The notes under the pieces were generated by a model. It did not search any database, was not told the DNA's origin, and saw only the letters and a program-made list of their open reading frames with translations. Positions 24,160 to 38,454 of a DNA stretch of 64,000 bases are shown piece by piece (positions within the stretch are counted from its first letter, which is position 1; each line of letters opens with the position of its first letter). Both the position numbers and the translations under genes were made by a program. Source of the stretch: Otis tarda (Eukaryota > Chordata > Aves > Otidiformes > Otididae); assembly GCA_026413225.1 (NCBI GenBank), contig CM048552.1, positions 57,675,001-57,739,000 on the forward strand, written 5' to 3'.

Positions 24160-24310
24160 CACTTTGGTGGGCTTTGTGATTATGTTCTGAATTTTTCAGC
24201 ATCTCAGTGCCTCTGCAAACTAGTGAACATACTACTTTGTAAGAGTGTTATGAGGCTAAATGAATTGTTTGCACAATATTTAGCTTGGAAGAGGATATAG
24301 GTCAGAATCT
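24160..24310 (+). mobile_element. Possible MIR/CORE-SINE relic
   Basis: CATCTCAGTGCCTCTGCAAA, then GTGTTATGAGGCTAAATGAA, follows the order of the 3' half of amniote MIR-type SINEs (the 'CCTCAGTTTCC' and 'GTTGTGAGGATTAAATGA' words). It is heavily diverged, so an ancient copy. It directly precedes the younger CR1 insertion. Confidence 0.45.
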
Positions 24311-24454
24311 GAGGGAGTTATGTATTGCAGCCTTATAACCTCATACTTCATCCCTGCCAAACACAGGAGTTTTTAATGCACTCTCAGGGCTGCACCAGCA
24401 CCATTTTTGCATGGAAACCTATTTTAATTGCTACACCTCTGTACCCTGTATTTC

Positions 24455-24862
24455 TTCCTATGAGGACAAGCTGAGAGAGTTGGGGCTGTTCAGCCTGGAG
24501 AAGAGAAGGCTCCAGGGAGACCTTGTAGCAGTCTTCCAGTACCTAAAGGGGGCTTACAGGAAAGACAGGGAGAAACTCTTCAGCAGGGCCTGTTGCGATA
24601 GGACAAGGGGGAATGGTTTTAAAATAGAGGGAGGTAGATTCAGATTAGACATTAGGAAAAAAATTTTTACACTGAGGGTGGTGGAACACTGGAACAGGTT
24701 GCCCAGAGAAGTTGTGGATGCCACATCCCTGGAAACATTCAAGGCCAGGTTGGACTGGGCTCTGAGCAACCTGGTCTAGCTGAAGATGTCCCTGCTCCTT
24801 GCAAGGCAGTCTGACTAAATGACCTTTAAAGGTCCCTTCCAACCCAAACTATTCTATGATTC
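24455..24862 (+). mobile_element. CR1 LINE, 5'-truncated, with the end of the reverse transcriptase ORF
   Basis: The + strand encodes the C-terminal end of CR1 ORF2: LRELGLFSLEKRRLQGDL, then DRTRGNGFK, RFRLDIRKKIFTLRVV and HWNRLPREVV, ending in a stop at 24,777. The 3' tail follows, with GGTCCCTTCCAACCC and the ATTCTATGATTCT terminus. About 108 ORF2 codons remain open, so this copy is younger than the other relics here. It is cut off at the 5' end as nearly all CR1 copies are. Against longer CR1 proteins, the segment between YLKG and LFS is short, which may mark the subfamily. The copy cannot move by itself. Confidence 0.95.
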
Positions 24863-25009
24863 TTTCTTCCTTTCTGGTCACTGTGTTACACTAGAGATGA
24901 ATCTCCTGTAGTATTTCAATACCCAGTGTTTAAGCTGTTTTTTATGTTGATCCTCAAGTTATATGAACCTGAAGATCAGAAGAGAGGACTACTGAGGCTT
25001 TTTCCATCT

Positions 25010-25072
25010 TTATTTCTCTATCTCATCTCCATCTCCATCTCCATCTGCATCTCTATCTGTATCATCTCCACC
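25010..25072 (+). repeat. Degenerate ATCTCC hexanucleotide repeat
   Basis: About ten imperfect copies of an ATCTCC/ATCTGT-like unit in tandem. Confidence 0.75.
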
Positions 25073-28000
25073 TGCAATTCTCTGGCAAAACCACAAATCT
25101 TCTTTTCTCACTTTGCTAGTTTGTTAAATTGGTCTAAGAAAACTACCAACATGCAGATATATGATGTGAATAATGTTTCTTAAGTGTTTCGGGAGCCTCA
25201 GCTTTAGATGCCAGTTATGACTGCTCTGATCACCCCCTCTGCTTGTCTAACCATACAGATATGTGAGTTTTTTTCAACTTTCTCCAGTGAAATCTTTTCA
25301 ATATTGATTCTCTTTCTGCATCATATCTCACTTCTATCTTCTCTACCCCATTGGCTTCCAATTCTATAACCATCACCCTAACTCCAATTTATTTTTCCTA
25401 ACATCTCCTCTGCTGGTGCATCTGTCTATTAACACCTCTGCTCTGCCTGCAAATACAGCTGCATCAGCTCCATCTCTTTTACATCTCATTACAGCAGCTC
25501 CTTCTGAGCTGGTCTGCTCAGGATGAAAATTCCTAGATACCTTTTTTCATGTACTACCACTGTCTGATTTACTCCTATGTGCTGAAAAGCTCCGCTGCAC
25601 CACTCAATACACAAACACTCTGTTCATTTCCATTACTATCCCATGGAGTTGCTTCCGACTTCATGCCCTTCATTTCCCTTCCTGCATCTTTCTTATGCCC
25701 CTTTTTTTCCTACAGCACTGCCCCTTCTCTCCACAAATAGCAGCACTCTTGGTTTGCTGTTGGAAGCAGACTTCCTGCGGCTCCCTGTCTCATCAGCTTC
25801 TCATTTCAAGTAATTTAAAATGTAATTTAAAATCTCTCTACTTCCTCCAGACTATTAATTTCTCTCTCCTTACTCTTCTATAGATGTCATTCTGTGTTGC
25901 GCTATTCAGTAAGACGCGAACTGTTGTAAAAATCTGTCACAGTGTTTTTATTCTGTGTTCTTGTTTTGTATTATCATTTTTAATGATTCTTTGTAGAAAA
26001 GATGAAATCTCAGCACAGCATCTAACCACAGCACAAGCAGTCACACAGGACATTCTGGCATTTGCATTGCCTTTGTTCCATTCTTCTCCTGTGGCATTTA
26101 GAACTATAGAGGGATTATTGTGAATGGTCTAAGAGTATATAAGTAGGGTAACAGGAAGATAATTATTTCTGGAAATTGGGAAGTGTGAGGCAGGAAGCCG
26201 TGATTAGTTCTGATCCTGAGCTTTCATAGATCTCGCTCCTCTCAGCCAGAGATTAAAGAACTCACAACCCTGCAAACCTGGCCTTTTTACACTGACAATT
26301 TCTTTGGGTATAACGTGCCTCTTTCCTGTTGCTCTAGTCACTTGAAACCAAACTTGTCAAAGCTGTAGAAATATGTAATAAAGGCAACAGTTCTGGATTG
26401 ATTTTAGGGCCTCTGTTTTGGCCCAGCTGCTGCATCATCCTCAGCATCTGACTAGATTCATGAAATGTAAAGATACGTAATCCTGGCACTTCAGCAATAT
26501 TTTTCTTTTTATAGATTAAATCTGTAATTTCTCACAGCGTTGGGGTGCCCCGCAAGCCCAAATCCACAACCTCTGCAACCACAACCTATGACTGCTTGCT
26601 CACCCTGCTAGGCTCACTACACTCAGATACCAACAGAAGCAAGCTCCTCAACCCAGAGACAACCTCTGCCTGCGCAGTGCAGCGTACCCTGACCCAAAGC
26701 AGCACTACCGTTTGTAACAGTAAAATGAACACATAACCAGATGGGCTACACAGGTGGGCCCTAGGTGAAAACACGTAGCATCGCCCCTTCTCTCCCTCTC
26801 CTCTTTGAATGACCCTGGTGTGTAAAGATGGATGAGCTTTCAGAAGCCCTTTCTGCTTCCACTCACTCCAGCCAGGTTGCTTGTGTGGCATTACAAGAAG
26901 AGCTGTGCTATGCTTTTTTGAGAGTACAGAATAAGTGAGGAACCTCCTCACAGAATAAGTTCCACCTTCCTTGGAACTATGAGCTCCACAGATTTCCAGA
27001 GTGCCTGTGATGTTGGTGCCTAGTGGATTTGAGTGCCAGAATAGCCAGCTGAAGTTTTATCCTCCTCAGAGTCTTTCAACCTCCTGGCCCAGCTTTTCTA
27101 CGCTCCTTTGAAAAATGAGAAGACTCGAATACTGGGGTGGGGTTGGAGGGCCACAACCACCAGCATAAAAAGAAAATGGCTCAGAATCTCAAGAATTACT
27201 TATTTTTCCCTTATGCCTTCCCTCTTCAAGGCCTCTTCCTTCTTTCAGTGGAAATATCTCAGAAGGGAAGGAGAAGTCCTTGAGTGATCTTTTCTAGCTT
27301 CCCCAGTTAAGAGCCTTACAGAGCCGCTTCATCACAGGCCATCCCTGTAGAGCCGTAATCTCCCACCAGCATAGCAATGTTCTCTGCATGTCTCTGCCTC
27401 TCAAATTCCTTTGAACCAAGAACAATAGTTCAGAGACCCTGTCCACAGCTACCATCCTGCGCACTCTTGCAGCAACTCAGAGTGCTAAAGGTGCACTGGG
27501 GCCACATCCCCCCTTGCCAATCCTTAGCTTTTTGGCAGCTCAGTGAGTGCAGAAAAAGACCCCCAGCTCCCGTGGCAGAGGGCCAGGAGTCCCCCAAGTG
27601 AGGCTAGGGAATGTGGTTGTTCCCCAGCAAGGTGTTTGTGGTCTCAGCCTGTGCTGTCTACTACCACTCCTGCTTCTACCCTTTCTCCTTCCTCCCCCAG
27701 AGCCTCTTCTGCCTGCCTGCTGGTGGTGATCTGCATATGAGTGATGCCAGGGACCATGAGTGCTTGCTGCCCTCAGCTGTGAGGGCAGCTTGGTCAGTTC
27801 CCTCCAAATTGGTGAAACGATCAGTGGTCTGTAGGGCAGTCAATGGCCACCCTGTTGTTTGCTATGGAGCCCTTCATGTCCAACAGTCCTGGGAGAGATT
27901 TTTCTGAAAGGGCAGTCCCAGTCTGTACCCAGAGAGGGAGAAGGGAGGAGAGACAGATGGAGCCATGAAATTGCAATGTGGCTGAAGCCCTCCAACTGGT

Positions 28001-29034
28001 TCAACTTCCCAGCACCCCCTTCTCTCAGCCCCACTCCCCCGCACAGAACAGCAGTGAACCTAAAGCAGCTCTTCTAGTCTCTTTTTCACTGAACAATGAA
28101 TCCGATCAGAGAGAAACAAAATTGGTAGCATCAAGAATTAGATTCTTTCTTTTCTTTATGGTTGTTACATTAATGAGCAGCTACATGTATAGAACCAGGA
28201 GGTGACTAATGTAATTAACCTGGTGTAATGATACTGCTGCGGAAGAGAGAGCGGATTATGACATACTTAGATGTCAGTATTGCACAATTTTGTATATGTT
28301 CCTGGTACTATCGGGTTGTGTCTGACACAGGAGACTTAAGCAGTGATAGATTTTAGTCTGCATCCATTCAGCTCATGCATCTTTCTGTGTAAAACGAGGA
28401 TATGAGAGGCGGTTTGCTTTCCAGGGGTTGGGAGGCGGTGAAGGGATTCAATTTGGTGGTTCCTCTCCTTAACAAAATAGTAGTAATAATAATAAATCAT
28501 CCTTTCTCGTGAAGAATCTTCCAAAAATGTCTTCTTCGTGGAGCAGGCATTGGGGTTTTACAGAAAGCTATAAAGACAAAGTCAGAATGCAGGGATTCAC
28601 ACAACACTGGTCAGGGGGAGACAGAGGGACAGAAAACGAGCAACACCAAAACATATGCAACTTGCAGCGAACCCAAGAAGAGTGAAGAGCAAGCACTTAC
28701 GAATCATAAAAACAACAACAATGACAGTAATAAATGCTTATTTTTAAATTACCCTTCCGCGTTACATTTCACCCGTCTCCTGAGAAGAGAAACAGCTGAC
28801 TGAAGTTTTGTGCGGCTCTAACCACTGTGTGCAGGTTGCACCGGCGGACGGCGGGGATGCGAAGGAGGTTGAGCTGGGGGGTGGGCGAGGTCGGGGGAGA
28901 AAGGCCGAAAGCAAGAAAGAGGGAGAGCCCCATCTACGCCTTCCTCTGGGCTCCGCGGCGGCCCGGGGGGACCAACCCTCCCCGGGGCTGGCAGCGGCGG
29001 GCTAGGCGCGGGATGGGGGGGGCTGCCCCCTCAG

Positions 29035-29063
29035 CCCCTCCCTCCCTCCCTCCCTCCCTCCCT
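29035..29063 (+). repeat. (CCCT)n tract
   Basis: Seven tandem CCCT units. The C-rich strand could form an i-motif and the G-rich strand a G-quadruplex. Confidence 0.9.
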
Positions 29064-29116
29064 GCCTGCCCGCGCAGAGCGGAGGAGGGCGGCTGCCGCC
29101 CGCGGATGCTGGGGCG

Positions 29117-29152
29117 CGGGCGGCGCGGGCAGGGCGGGCGGCGCGGGCAGGG
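29117..29152 (+). repeat. Exact tandem 18-mer, two copies
   Basis: CGGGCGGCGCGGGCAGGG at 29,117-29,134 is repeated without a mismatch at 29,135-29,152. The copies sit immediately 5' of the TTCAGCACC repeats. Confidence 0.9.
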
Positions 29153-29300
29153 GAGCTGTCCTTCAGCACCACCACCGCCGCCCCGGGAGCTGTCCTTCAG
29201 CACCACCGCCGGGGGACCGGCAGCGCTCCTCCCGCACTGCCGCCCCGGGAGCTGTCCTTCAGCACCACCGCCCGCCGCCGCCGCGGGGGAGCCGTCCAGC
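29153..29300 (+). repeat. Imperfect repeats with GAGCTGTCCTTCAGCACC core
   Basis: The 18-bp core GAGCTGTCCTTCAGCACC occurs three times without mismatch, starting at 29,153, 29,187 and 29,249. A degenerate fourth copy is near 29,289. CCG-rich spacers separate the copies. Each exact copy carries TTCAGCACC, the left half of the known REST/RE1 silencer site, at 29,162, 29,196 and 29,258. Confidence 0.85.
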
Positions 29301-29306
29301 ACCGCA

Positions 29307-29329
29307 CCGCCGCCGCCGCCGCCGCCGCC
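29307..29329 (+). repeat. CCG trinucleotide run
   Basis: Between seven and eight CCG units. It would lie in the promoter or the 5' UTR of CACNG2. Confidence 0.9.
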
Positions 29330-29559
29330 TTGATGCAGTAGCGGGGCCCGGGAATCACCGGGGGCCGCCGCGGGGCAGGGGGTGCCGCAGCCGGGCTCCG
29401 CTCCGCGCCCCCCGCCCGGGAGGGACGCCGCGCCTGTGTCCCCCTTCGCCCCCACCTCCCCGCCCCGCTCCTTCTTCCCCAGAAGCCCCCCTCTCTCCTC
29501 GCCCACCTCCGCCGGGAGCAAGCGCCGCGGCTGTGCGGAAAAGCCATGGGAGGCAAGAC

Positions 29560-30873
<1,314 letters not shown>

Positions 30874-33800
30874 TAACCAGAGTGAAATGATTGCTCTCTT
30901 TGCAAATGGCTTATTTGCAAAGACAAGACTGGGAGTGCAGGGCGATGTGGAGAGGGGGTGACTGCAAAGCACTTCTGATGCAATTATTAGTTCACTTTAG
31001 GAGAGAAAAAGAGAGAAAGGGAAGCAACCCTGTTATGTCCAAAATGTCTCATACAGTAAATCTAATGATTCTAGTCATCTCGAGCAGAGTTCAGAGCATT
31101 TCGTAATGTCTGTAAGCAACCTCATCTCACTGGGCTGGGTGCAGAGGGGTCTAGCTGGTGGCTGATTGGTTTGGTTTGGGGCTGGGATATACCCCCCCGT
31201 TTGTTTGTTGTTGGGGGGTGATTTTTTGTTTGGGGCTTTTTTTTCAAGGTTTCTGGTAAAGGCTAAAAATAAGCAAGTCTCTGAATGGAAAAATCAGCCT
31301 AAGTCTGATGTGGTGAAACTGAACAGCAACTCAGTGACATGTCTGATGGCAGAAGAGACACCGCCGCAACCAACTTCTGGAATCAGACCTTCCTAAGGGA
31401 GGGGGAAAGAAGAGAGGGGCCAGTGATTCGCTTTTCAATATGCGTTGCTCAGTACTGCTATTGGCGTACGTGTGGGCTGGGGAGGTGGTCTTCAGCCTGT
31501 GCTGGAGGGATAGGGGCAACCGATGTAAATGCGTGGTTTATGTTACACACATAGTGAGAAGGAGAGAGTGAGAGCACAAGAGCGCACATTACAGCCCATT
31601 GTAAAAGCTCTGTTTATGAATCAGCTCCCAGCTGGAGGGTGGGCTGCCGGACGTTTATGGACATCCAGGGATAATGTCTGTGTCTGTTGGTATCCACCAG
31701 AGCTGGGTGTGCCTGGAGCTCCCTGATGGGAGAGAACGGGGAGCGTGTACCGCAGAACTGATTTTCTAAGACCGGCACTGGGAGATGGAAGGCAGCGGGG
31801 AGGGGGGAATAAACTATGTATGTCCTGATGTCTCTCACCAAAGCAAGCTAAAGCTGCTGTTTGGAAATGGTTGTGTCCGGGAAGAAGCGCGAATTTCCCC
31901 CCCGTTCTTGGTGCAAACGGTTGAGTGATGGCTGGACATGTTTTGAATAGCTAAGTGACTTCATTGAGCGATGGTCTATTTGACGCATACTGCATTTAGT
32001 GCCCTTTGTCAACCCAAACTGCTGCCTTTTAACATATCCTGCAGAGGAGCTCTATGCTGAATACTATATGCTGTCTCCACGCCAGAAAATCAATAGCAGT
32101 AAATTAATGGGGGATGTTTTAAACACACTCGCTCACGCACACGTTTCCTCCAAATAGATAAATATATAGAGGTATATATTAATGAAAATGAAAAGCCTTT
32201 CACACAGCTATTCATTACAACCAGGGAAGGTTGTCCTTAATTAAAAATTAATGAGCGGGAAGGGGAAAAAAAAAAGAAAAAGGAAGCCCAAATGCAAAGC
32301 CATGCGGGGAAGGGAGGCTGCGGGAAAGAACACCCTCCCTGAGCCGTGTCCCCAGGCTGGGGGGTGGAGGGAGGCTGGGGTGGAGACAGGAGGTATAAGG
32401 ACCCTGGCCAGGGGAGGCAGTGAATTCAGATCATGTCTATCTGCCCACAGAGCCATACCCAGAGAGATGCGGTCTGAGGAGGAGGAAGGGGTGGGTGAGG
32501 TTTGTCGGATCGGAGGAGCTTGGGGCTCCTTCTCCTTTACATCTGACAGGACCCCACAGGCATAGTGGAGAAGTGGCTTACATGGCAAAGGAAAGTGCCA
32601 GGACGCTTCCAATTAAAAGCTCCGAAGTGCCCCCAGCCCCCCGATGCTGCGCTGCCAGCCGAGTCCCCTGCCCTCCCTGTTGACGTTCTCCTGTGGGCTC
32701 AGACTGCAGCTGTGCATGAGGGGTGTAAAGTGCAGCCTGAGCGCGAGCTGCACAGCCCTGGCAGGGTGCTCTGGCTTGTCCCAGCCATGTGAAGGTTGGG
32801 GTGGCCCGTTCCCCCAGGCCCTGGACAGCTGGGCAGAAGTGGCATGTGGGGCAGGAAGGTTGCAATGCACCACCCAGGAGCTGAGCCCAGCTCCGAGTCC
32901 CTAGCCTGAGGGCACAGGTTGCGCCAAAACTTGAAAAGGGGCCAGGAAGCAACAGTACCTCATCAGAAGGCAAAATCAGCCCTATGGCCGTGTGCCAAGC
33001 AGTGCCTGGGTGCGGGTTTGCTTCATCGGCTGGCATGGCCAGGTCTGGCACCGCCACTGCCGGGATGCCTCCGCTTGTCTTCCTGCAGTTCCATAGCCTG
33101 CATGGGGTGGTGGCTGGCACTCTCTTGTTCCCTGAATGTCACAGTCAAATATCCCCACCAGCCCCTGGACAACAGGCCTCTTACTGTCATGTCTGATCCA
33201 CTTGCAGAGGGGAGTTATCTTCTTTCTTAGCAGAAGGAATCAGAAAGGTGTCTCTGGTTGACTTGCTCTCCCTGGTGAAAGCTGCCCACTAGTGAGCAAG
33301 AGGGAAAAGGGTACAGCAAAGGCTCCTTTCCCCCATGCTGCAGAGGGTGGGCAGATTTGTGGAGGGCAGATCAAAGGCTGTGGGACAGACATGCTTCTGT
33401 TGCCTGGGGTGCCTGGGTCAGGGCAGGTCTATAAGGTGAGGGGAGGTAGTGAAAAGGAGGGCAGAAGGATTTTTAACATGCAAATAATCAAAGAAGGAGC
33501 TCAAACTGCCTTCTGCTACTGGTAGGAAGCCTCTGATGAGGTTGTCTTCATTTTGGGGGATGTGGGGGAACACTGGCATTAGTCAACACTGTAGGCTGTC
33601 AGAGACAGTGGATTCCTTGTGTTCAAAATATTGTGCTAAATTGTCTTTTCTCTTCTTGGCCAAGATATTCAACAGCAAAAATGGACACGGGGAACTCAGT
33701 CTTGGGCTGTACACACAGATACGCTGTGGTCAGAATTGCAAGTTCCTCTTGGAGAATTTGGACCCTGGGCTTTCAATTTTCAAGTTCCCCTCTCTCCATT

Positions 33801-34302
33801 CATTCTGTTCCCCATGGTAGACTTTAACTCAGCATTTTCAGATCTTTGTATTGCTCCAAAGAGGAGTGTCATTTGTTCCTCCTCTGTTGTGATTTCTTTC
33901 CCCCCTTTCTTGTGTCCTAGAGTGAGCCCTTGTTCCACTGTGGGGCTAAAGGAGAAAGGTGGTGTTGGTTCATATTACTGCAGATCACACTTCTGATTAT
34001 TTCCTAATCTTCCTTGAAATAATCCTTTCTCAGACTTTGGGGTTGCCCAAATGTGTCCCCAGGCTACTAAAAAATCTTTGCCCTTCAAGAAAAATGTCCT
34101 TTCTCAGCCCTTTGACTGTGTAGGCACAAAACACACACGTACACCAAGCAATTGAGATCTGCAAGCTCATGCCACACATGGATACGGCACCTCTTACAAC
34201 TCTGAAATGGCTGCGGATCTTCCAGCCTAATTCCTTCTTGGCACCGATGCTTTAAAACCACTTTTTATTATGAGTGATGCCTTGTCTAGTTCTTTCATTA
34301 GC

Positions 34303-34320
34303 TCCTGTAGATCTACAGGA
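34303..34320. repeat. Perfect 18-bp palindrome
   Basis: TCCTGTAGATCTACAGGA equals its own reverse complement, centred on AGATCT. No known site is assigned. Confidence 0.85.
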
Positions 34321-37300
34321 TCTCAAAAAGTGAGCGACGATGCCTTATCAGGGTCTCATGAACCAAGCAAATGAAATGTATTTTATATCTGCAGGTTATT
34401 GGTTTTGTCATGTTGTCATTATTATTAGGAAAGGGATAGGTCTGGGAGGCTTTTATGCCGAGAAGAAGGAAGAGAAGAGTCCAGGGCAGGCAGGCATGAG
34501 TGATGCGCATGGGGTTAGACATCCCTGTAGATCTGACTGGTGTGAAGGCAAGTAATTGAATGGATGTTGGTGCAGAAAATAATTCCTGCCTAGAGACCCT
34601 TCCCAAGGAAAATTAATGAGCTGATCTGTTCCCTTTCCAGCTTGTTATATCTGAACAGAGGATGAGAGTTAAGCACAGTTTCAGTGTTTGCAAAAATGAA
34701 GAGCTGACAGCAAAGTGAGGCAGGGCACAGGCAGTGGACAAGCTTCTGCCAGACAATTCTGATGCTGCGTCGTTTTCTCATGCTGCCTTCTCCCACTGCT
34801 GTTTGCTCCTGGGCCACCTCTTTCCTTTCGCACCCATCTTGTGAGTGGGGTTTTTTTTTCCTTATCTTCCCTCTTACCTTTCCCAATTTCCTTTCTTTTA
34901 CCCTTCGTTTCTGTCAGCATCCTTAGTTTTGCTCTACAGAATTGTCTGCCGTCCTACTTCCAAGGATCCACAAATCTGCCAGGGTCCTTTCCCCTGACTC
35001 TTGCTGTCCTAATCCAGGGGTTTTTTTTTTCTGAACAGGCAGTGAAAACTGCAGTAGATTAAGTCAGGGTCTCCACGTCTTTGTGGTTCAGGACCAGGAG
35101 CAGCCTAGCACAGCCCTGAGATGCAGCAGGAGGCAATGGCCCAGCACATAGCTGATTGCTGCTGGCATTGCATCTGCTGGGGCGAAGGAGGACGCAGAGC
35201 TGGACAGGCCTTGGATGAAGAGGAAGACAAAAGATTTTTAAAAAGTGAGGTAGCAGCTGGCGAGGGAGAATTACTCAGGATCCCAGACTTGGGTGGGTTT
35301 GGTTCTCCTCTCAGCTTAAATTCACACCTGACTGTAAGTCATCGAGAAGGTAGGGATTTGAGGGGCTGAGACTTGCAAGATCAATTCCTTTGTAAGATTT
35401 AACAAGGAGATGCTGTTCCTCGCCAGTGAGTTGCTAGAATGGAGTTTTAAATTGCTTTTAAATTATGAATCTTCTTGCTGACAGAGAAAGAGGAATGGGT
35501 TAATATTGTCCTGAAATGCACCAGAAATTGCCTTGCTGAAGAGAGTGAGAGCGAAATGCAGTGGGAGGGACATGGAGATGCAGTGTGGCAGCAGTAATGT
35601 ATAAAGAAATTACACAGAGATAGAACAAATGTCTCTTTGCCAGGGAGACCAGGAGCTATTCCTATCCAATGTTTCCCTTTTAACCCATCCCTTTCCCCAT
35701 GCAGTCCTCTGAGCCCTTGTCTCACTTCGTTGCGGTTCGGTACGATCTAAGCAAGAGTTTTGGGGGAGGAGGACCGCTGAGGTTTGCCAGCAGAATCTCC
35801 ATATTTATTTAATTTAAAAGCAGTAGCGAGGAGTTCGCCGGGGGGAGCAGGGAACATTTCAGGCTCTCAGATGGCTCTGCCCCCTGCCCCTGTTTTAAGA
35901 GCAGATTCCCAATCAAGCATACCGGCTTTATCCCAGGGGGAGCCCTCGCTGCTCCATTCTGCGCTGCTTCTCCCTTCCATATTGCACTCGTTGTCAGGGG
36001 ACGTGCTGCTGCCTTTCACGGGCACAAAACCTTCCCCCTTGCAGGGGGCTCCCAGGGAGTGAAGGGGGCTGCTGCCGGGGGGAATGGGTCAGCAGTGGGG
36101 CTTTCACTCCCTCTCCTCACCCCGCAGCCCCCATCCCAGGGTGACAGCTACCCGGCAGGGGAAACACAGAGCGCAGAACAGGTCAGGCGTACGCTGAACA
36201 TCTTGTAAATACAATACGCCTAAAAGTTATTTTTCCCTAGCCTGTATGACCCCAGCTTTTCCCTCGCCCTCCATCTTTGACTCATTCTATCCATCTCCAT
36301 TTTAACTTGTTCTCGTTTCCCTCCCCTGTTTTTCCTTTTTATTTTGCTCTTTCATCTTCATGTCTCTTCTGTGCTTTCTCTCAAAAGCAGCTTCTCCTTC
36401 ATTATTTCTCCCAGTTTCTCTTCAAGTTCTCTGAGGCCCATCTCCCTTGCTCTTTCCTCTGTTCCATTATCTTGTCCTTGCTCTCCTCTGTTCCCTTTGC
36501 TCCTGCTGTCTCATCTGTCTGTCCTCCTTCCTCTTCTCTCTGCCATCATTTCCCCCCGGCTTTCCCCCATCTCACATGCAATCATTCCCTTCCAGCTGAA
36601 AGAACTTCTTTTGGAGCTGTGCATCCTCTCCACCCTAAAGCAACTCTTTTCCAATGCTTCTCAAACTCTCCCCCTCCTCCTTTCCCTGGCCAGTGTTCCC
36701 CCTCCTCAAAACAGTGCATGACACTGGTTGCTTTTGTTGTCTTCTCTTGCCCCCAGGGCACCCTGGCTACCTCTGAGGGGGGTGAGACCCAAGCCTCTCC
36801 TTCCACTCCCCTTCATTGCTCGTTGCCTGTGGTCAAGCCAACATCCCTCCACTTTGCTGCCTCCAACCTCCCGTGGCCGGAGGGCTCACTGGCAGCTCAG
36901 CTGATGAGCTGGCTCATCTGCATGCAGGCAGCAACTGGGCTGGAAGGAGCTCACGGCAGCCCTAAATACCCTCCCTGGCAACCCTCAGACATGGATCAGG
37001 CCAGGATCCAAATGGAAAATAAGGGTCTCTGTAGCCATCAGCCTGGGGCAGTTGTTGTACACTACAGTGCAGGATCTCCAGTTGTCAGGAAAAAGTGCCT
37101 CAGCAAGCAGTCGTCCTTTTCAAGCTGTTGACAGGGGAATGATTTTCTCTGAGATTATCAGGAACACTTCGGGGGTGAGATGAATGGGGCTGGGGTCTCT
37201 CGATGATCAGCTGAATGAATCTTAATGAGTCAGGTCAGAGGGTGCTGTCGGCCTGTGGAAAAAGGAGGATTGTGTACTGTGCAGGGCTCTACATGAACCA

Positions 37301-38454
37301 TGACGTTTCACTGGATGCCAGAAGCAGGGATACTGCTGTTAGTGGCCCAGTGCAGAGCATGGCTGTAGGTAGAAAACCCACCACCAGCAAGTCCCCAGGC
37401 ATAAGGAGTAGAGCAAGGGGGACAGCAGAGAGTGCAGGAGCAAGGGATCCCTCCAAGGGGGAGGTTTGCAAAGTCAGAAGAGAGTTCATAAAAGGGGAAC
37501 AGGGACAAGGAGGAGTAGGAAATCGTGTGTATGAAGGCAGCCTGCGAGACTAGACGTGTTTGGCTGGAAAAGGAGGTGAATGAGAGGGAAAGCGATTGGA
37601 TTATACTGAATAATGAATGGGCTAGAGAAGATGGATCAGTAGCTCTTGATTTCCCCATTTTGTAACATACAGACAAGAGGACCTGACGTGAGTCACCGGA
37701 GACCCAGTTAAAGCTTTCTCATTTGATGCGTATCAGGGCTGTGGAGCTCGTTGCCACTGGAGCTCCCGTGGCCAAGATTTTAACAACATTTAGCAAGCAA
37801 GTGGGCATTTACGACAGAGTTCACGAAAATTAAGCGTCCTCCTAATGGATGTGAACAGCATTTTGGGTGTTTCGTAATTCAGCAATTAAGCCAGTTGCCA
37901 TAAAAACTAGGATAACATTTCACAAGGGCAGTCTATCCCCTATCTGACTGCCATGTGGTTCTTGCCTCTTTCCCGCAACATTTGTCAGGGATTAAACGGA
38001 GCTCAGATTTACTTAGCCTGGCATTTCTTTTGTTTCTAGATGCTATGCTATGCAGTTGCAACGTAAGATGCAAACTAGGCCCTGCATTTCTGCTGGTGTC
38101 AATGACTGCCCTAATTTGACAAATTAGCAGCGAGTTTAGGTATTTCTATCATATTTTGCTAGGAAGGATCTGGGATAGAGAGCAATTATGAGCATATGGA
38201 ATTAAGTGGAGTCCTTTTTCTTCACACCCTAGGGTATAAAGTAAGTAGTTAGCAATGAAGGTGCTATATATGTGCAAAGAATTATTATTGTTGAAGTCCC
38301 TGCTACCCAGAAAGCAATAGGCTTTGGGTCTCTTTGATGCTATCATGACTAAATTAGAAACGAGGTTGTCTCTTTTCTCTGGTATCTGTGGAAATGATTA
38401 CTGAACTGGCATCTGATGACGTACAATACCGTAGTGTTTCTATGCACAAGAGAT

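Larger units (their letters stand above)
11491..28800. other. Intergenic region between IFT27 and CACNG2
   Basis: Apart from the candidate minus-strand exons at 11,955-13,541 and the repeats listed separately, I see no gene here. Open frames are short and scattered over all six frames. Composition swings strongly, with a purine-rich tract at 19,200-19,790 and pyrimidine-rich stretches at 20,120-20,600 and 25,250-25,880. Distal promoter elements of CACNG2 may lie toward the right end. Confidence 0.6.

Noticed and set aside
28934-29521. 195-codon minus-strand frame in the CACNG2 island
   Set aside because: Translated CCG, CCCT and GC repeats giving Gly, Pro and Ala runs; overlapping frames on both strands.
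32578-33120. 180-codon minus-strand frame
   Set aside because: Rich in Cys, Pro and His in a GC-rich part of the intron; no domain and many overlapping frames.
36277-37131. 284-codon open frame on the + strand in CACNG2 intron 1
   Set aside because: The first half is a translated pyrimidine-rich tract (Ser, Leu, Phe, Pro, Cys). There is no domain, and several other frames are open over the same tract.
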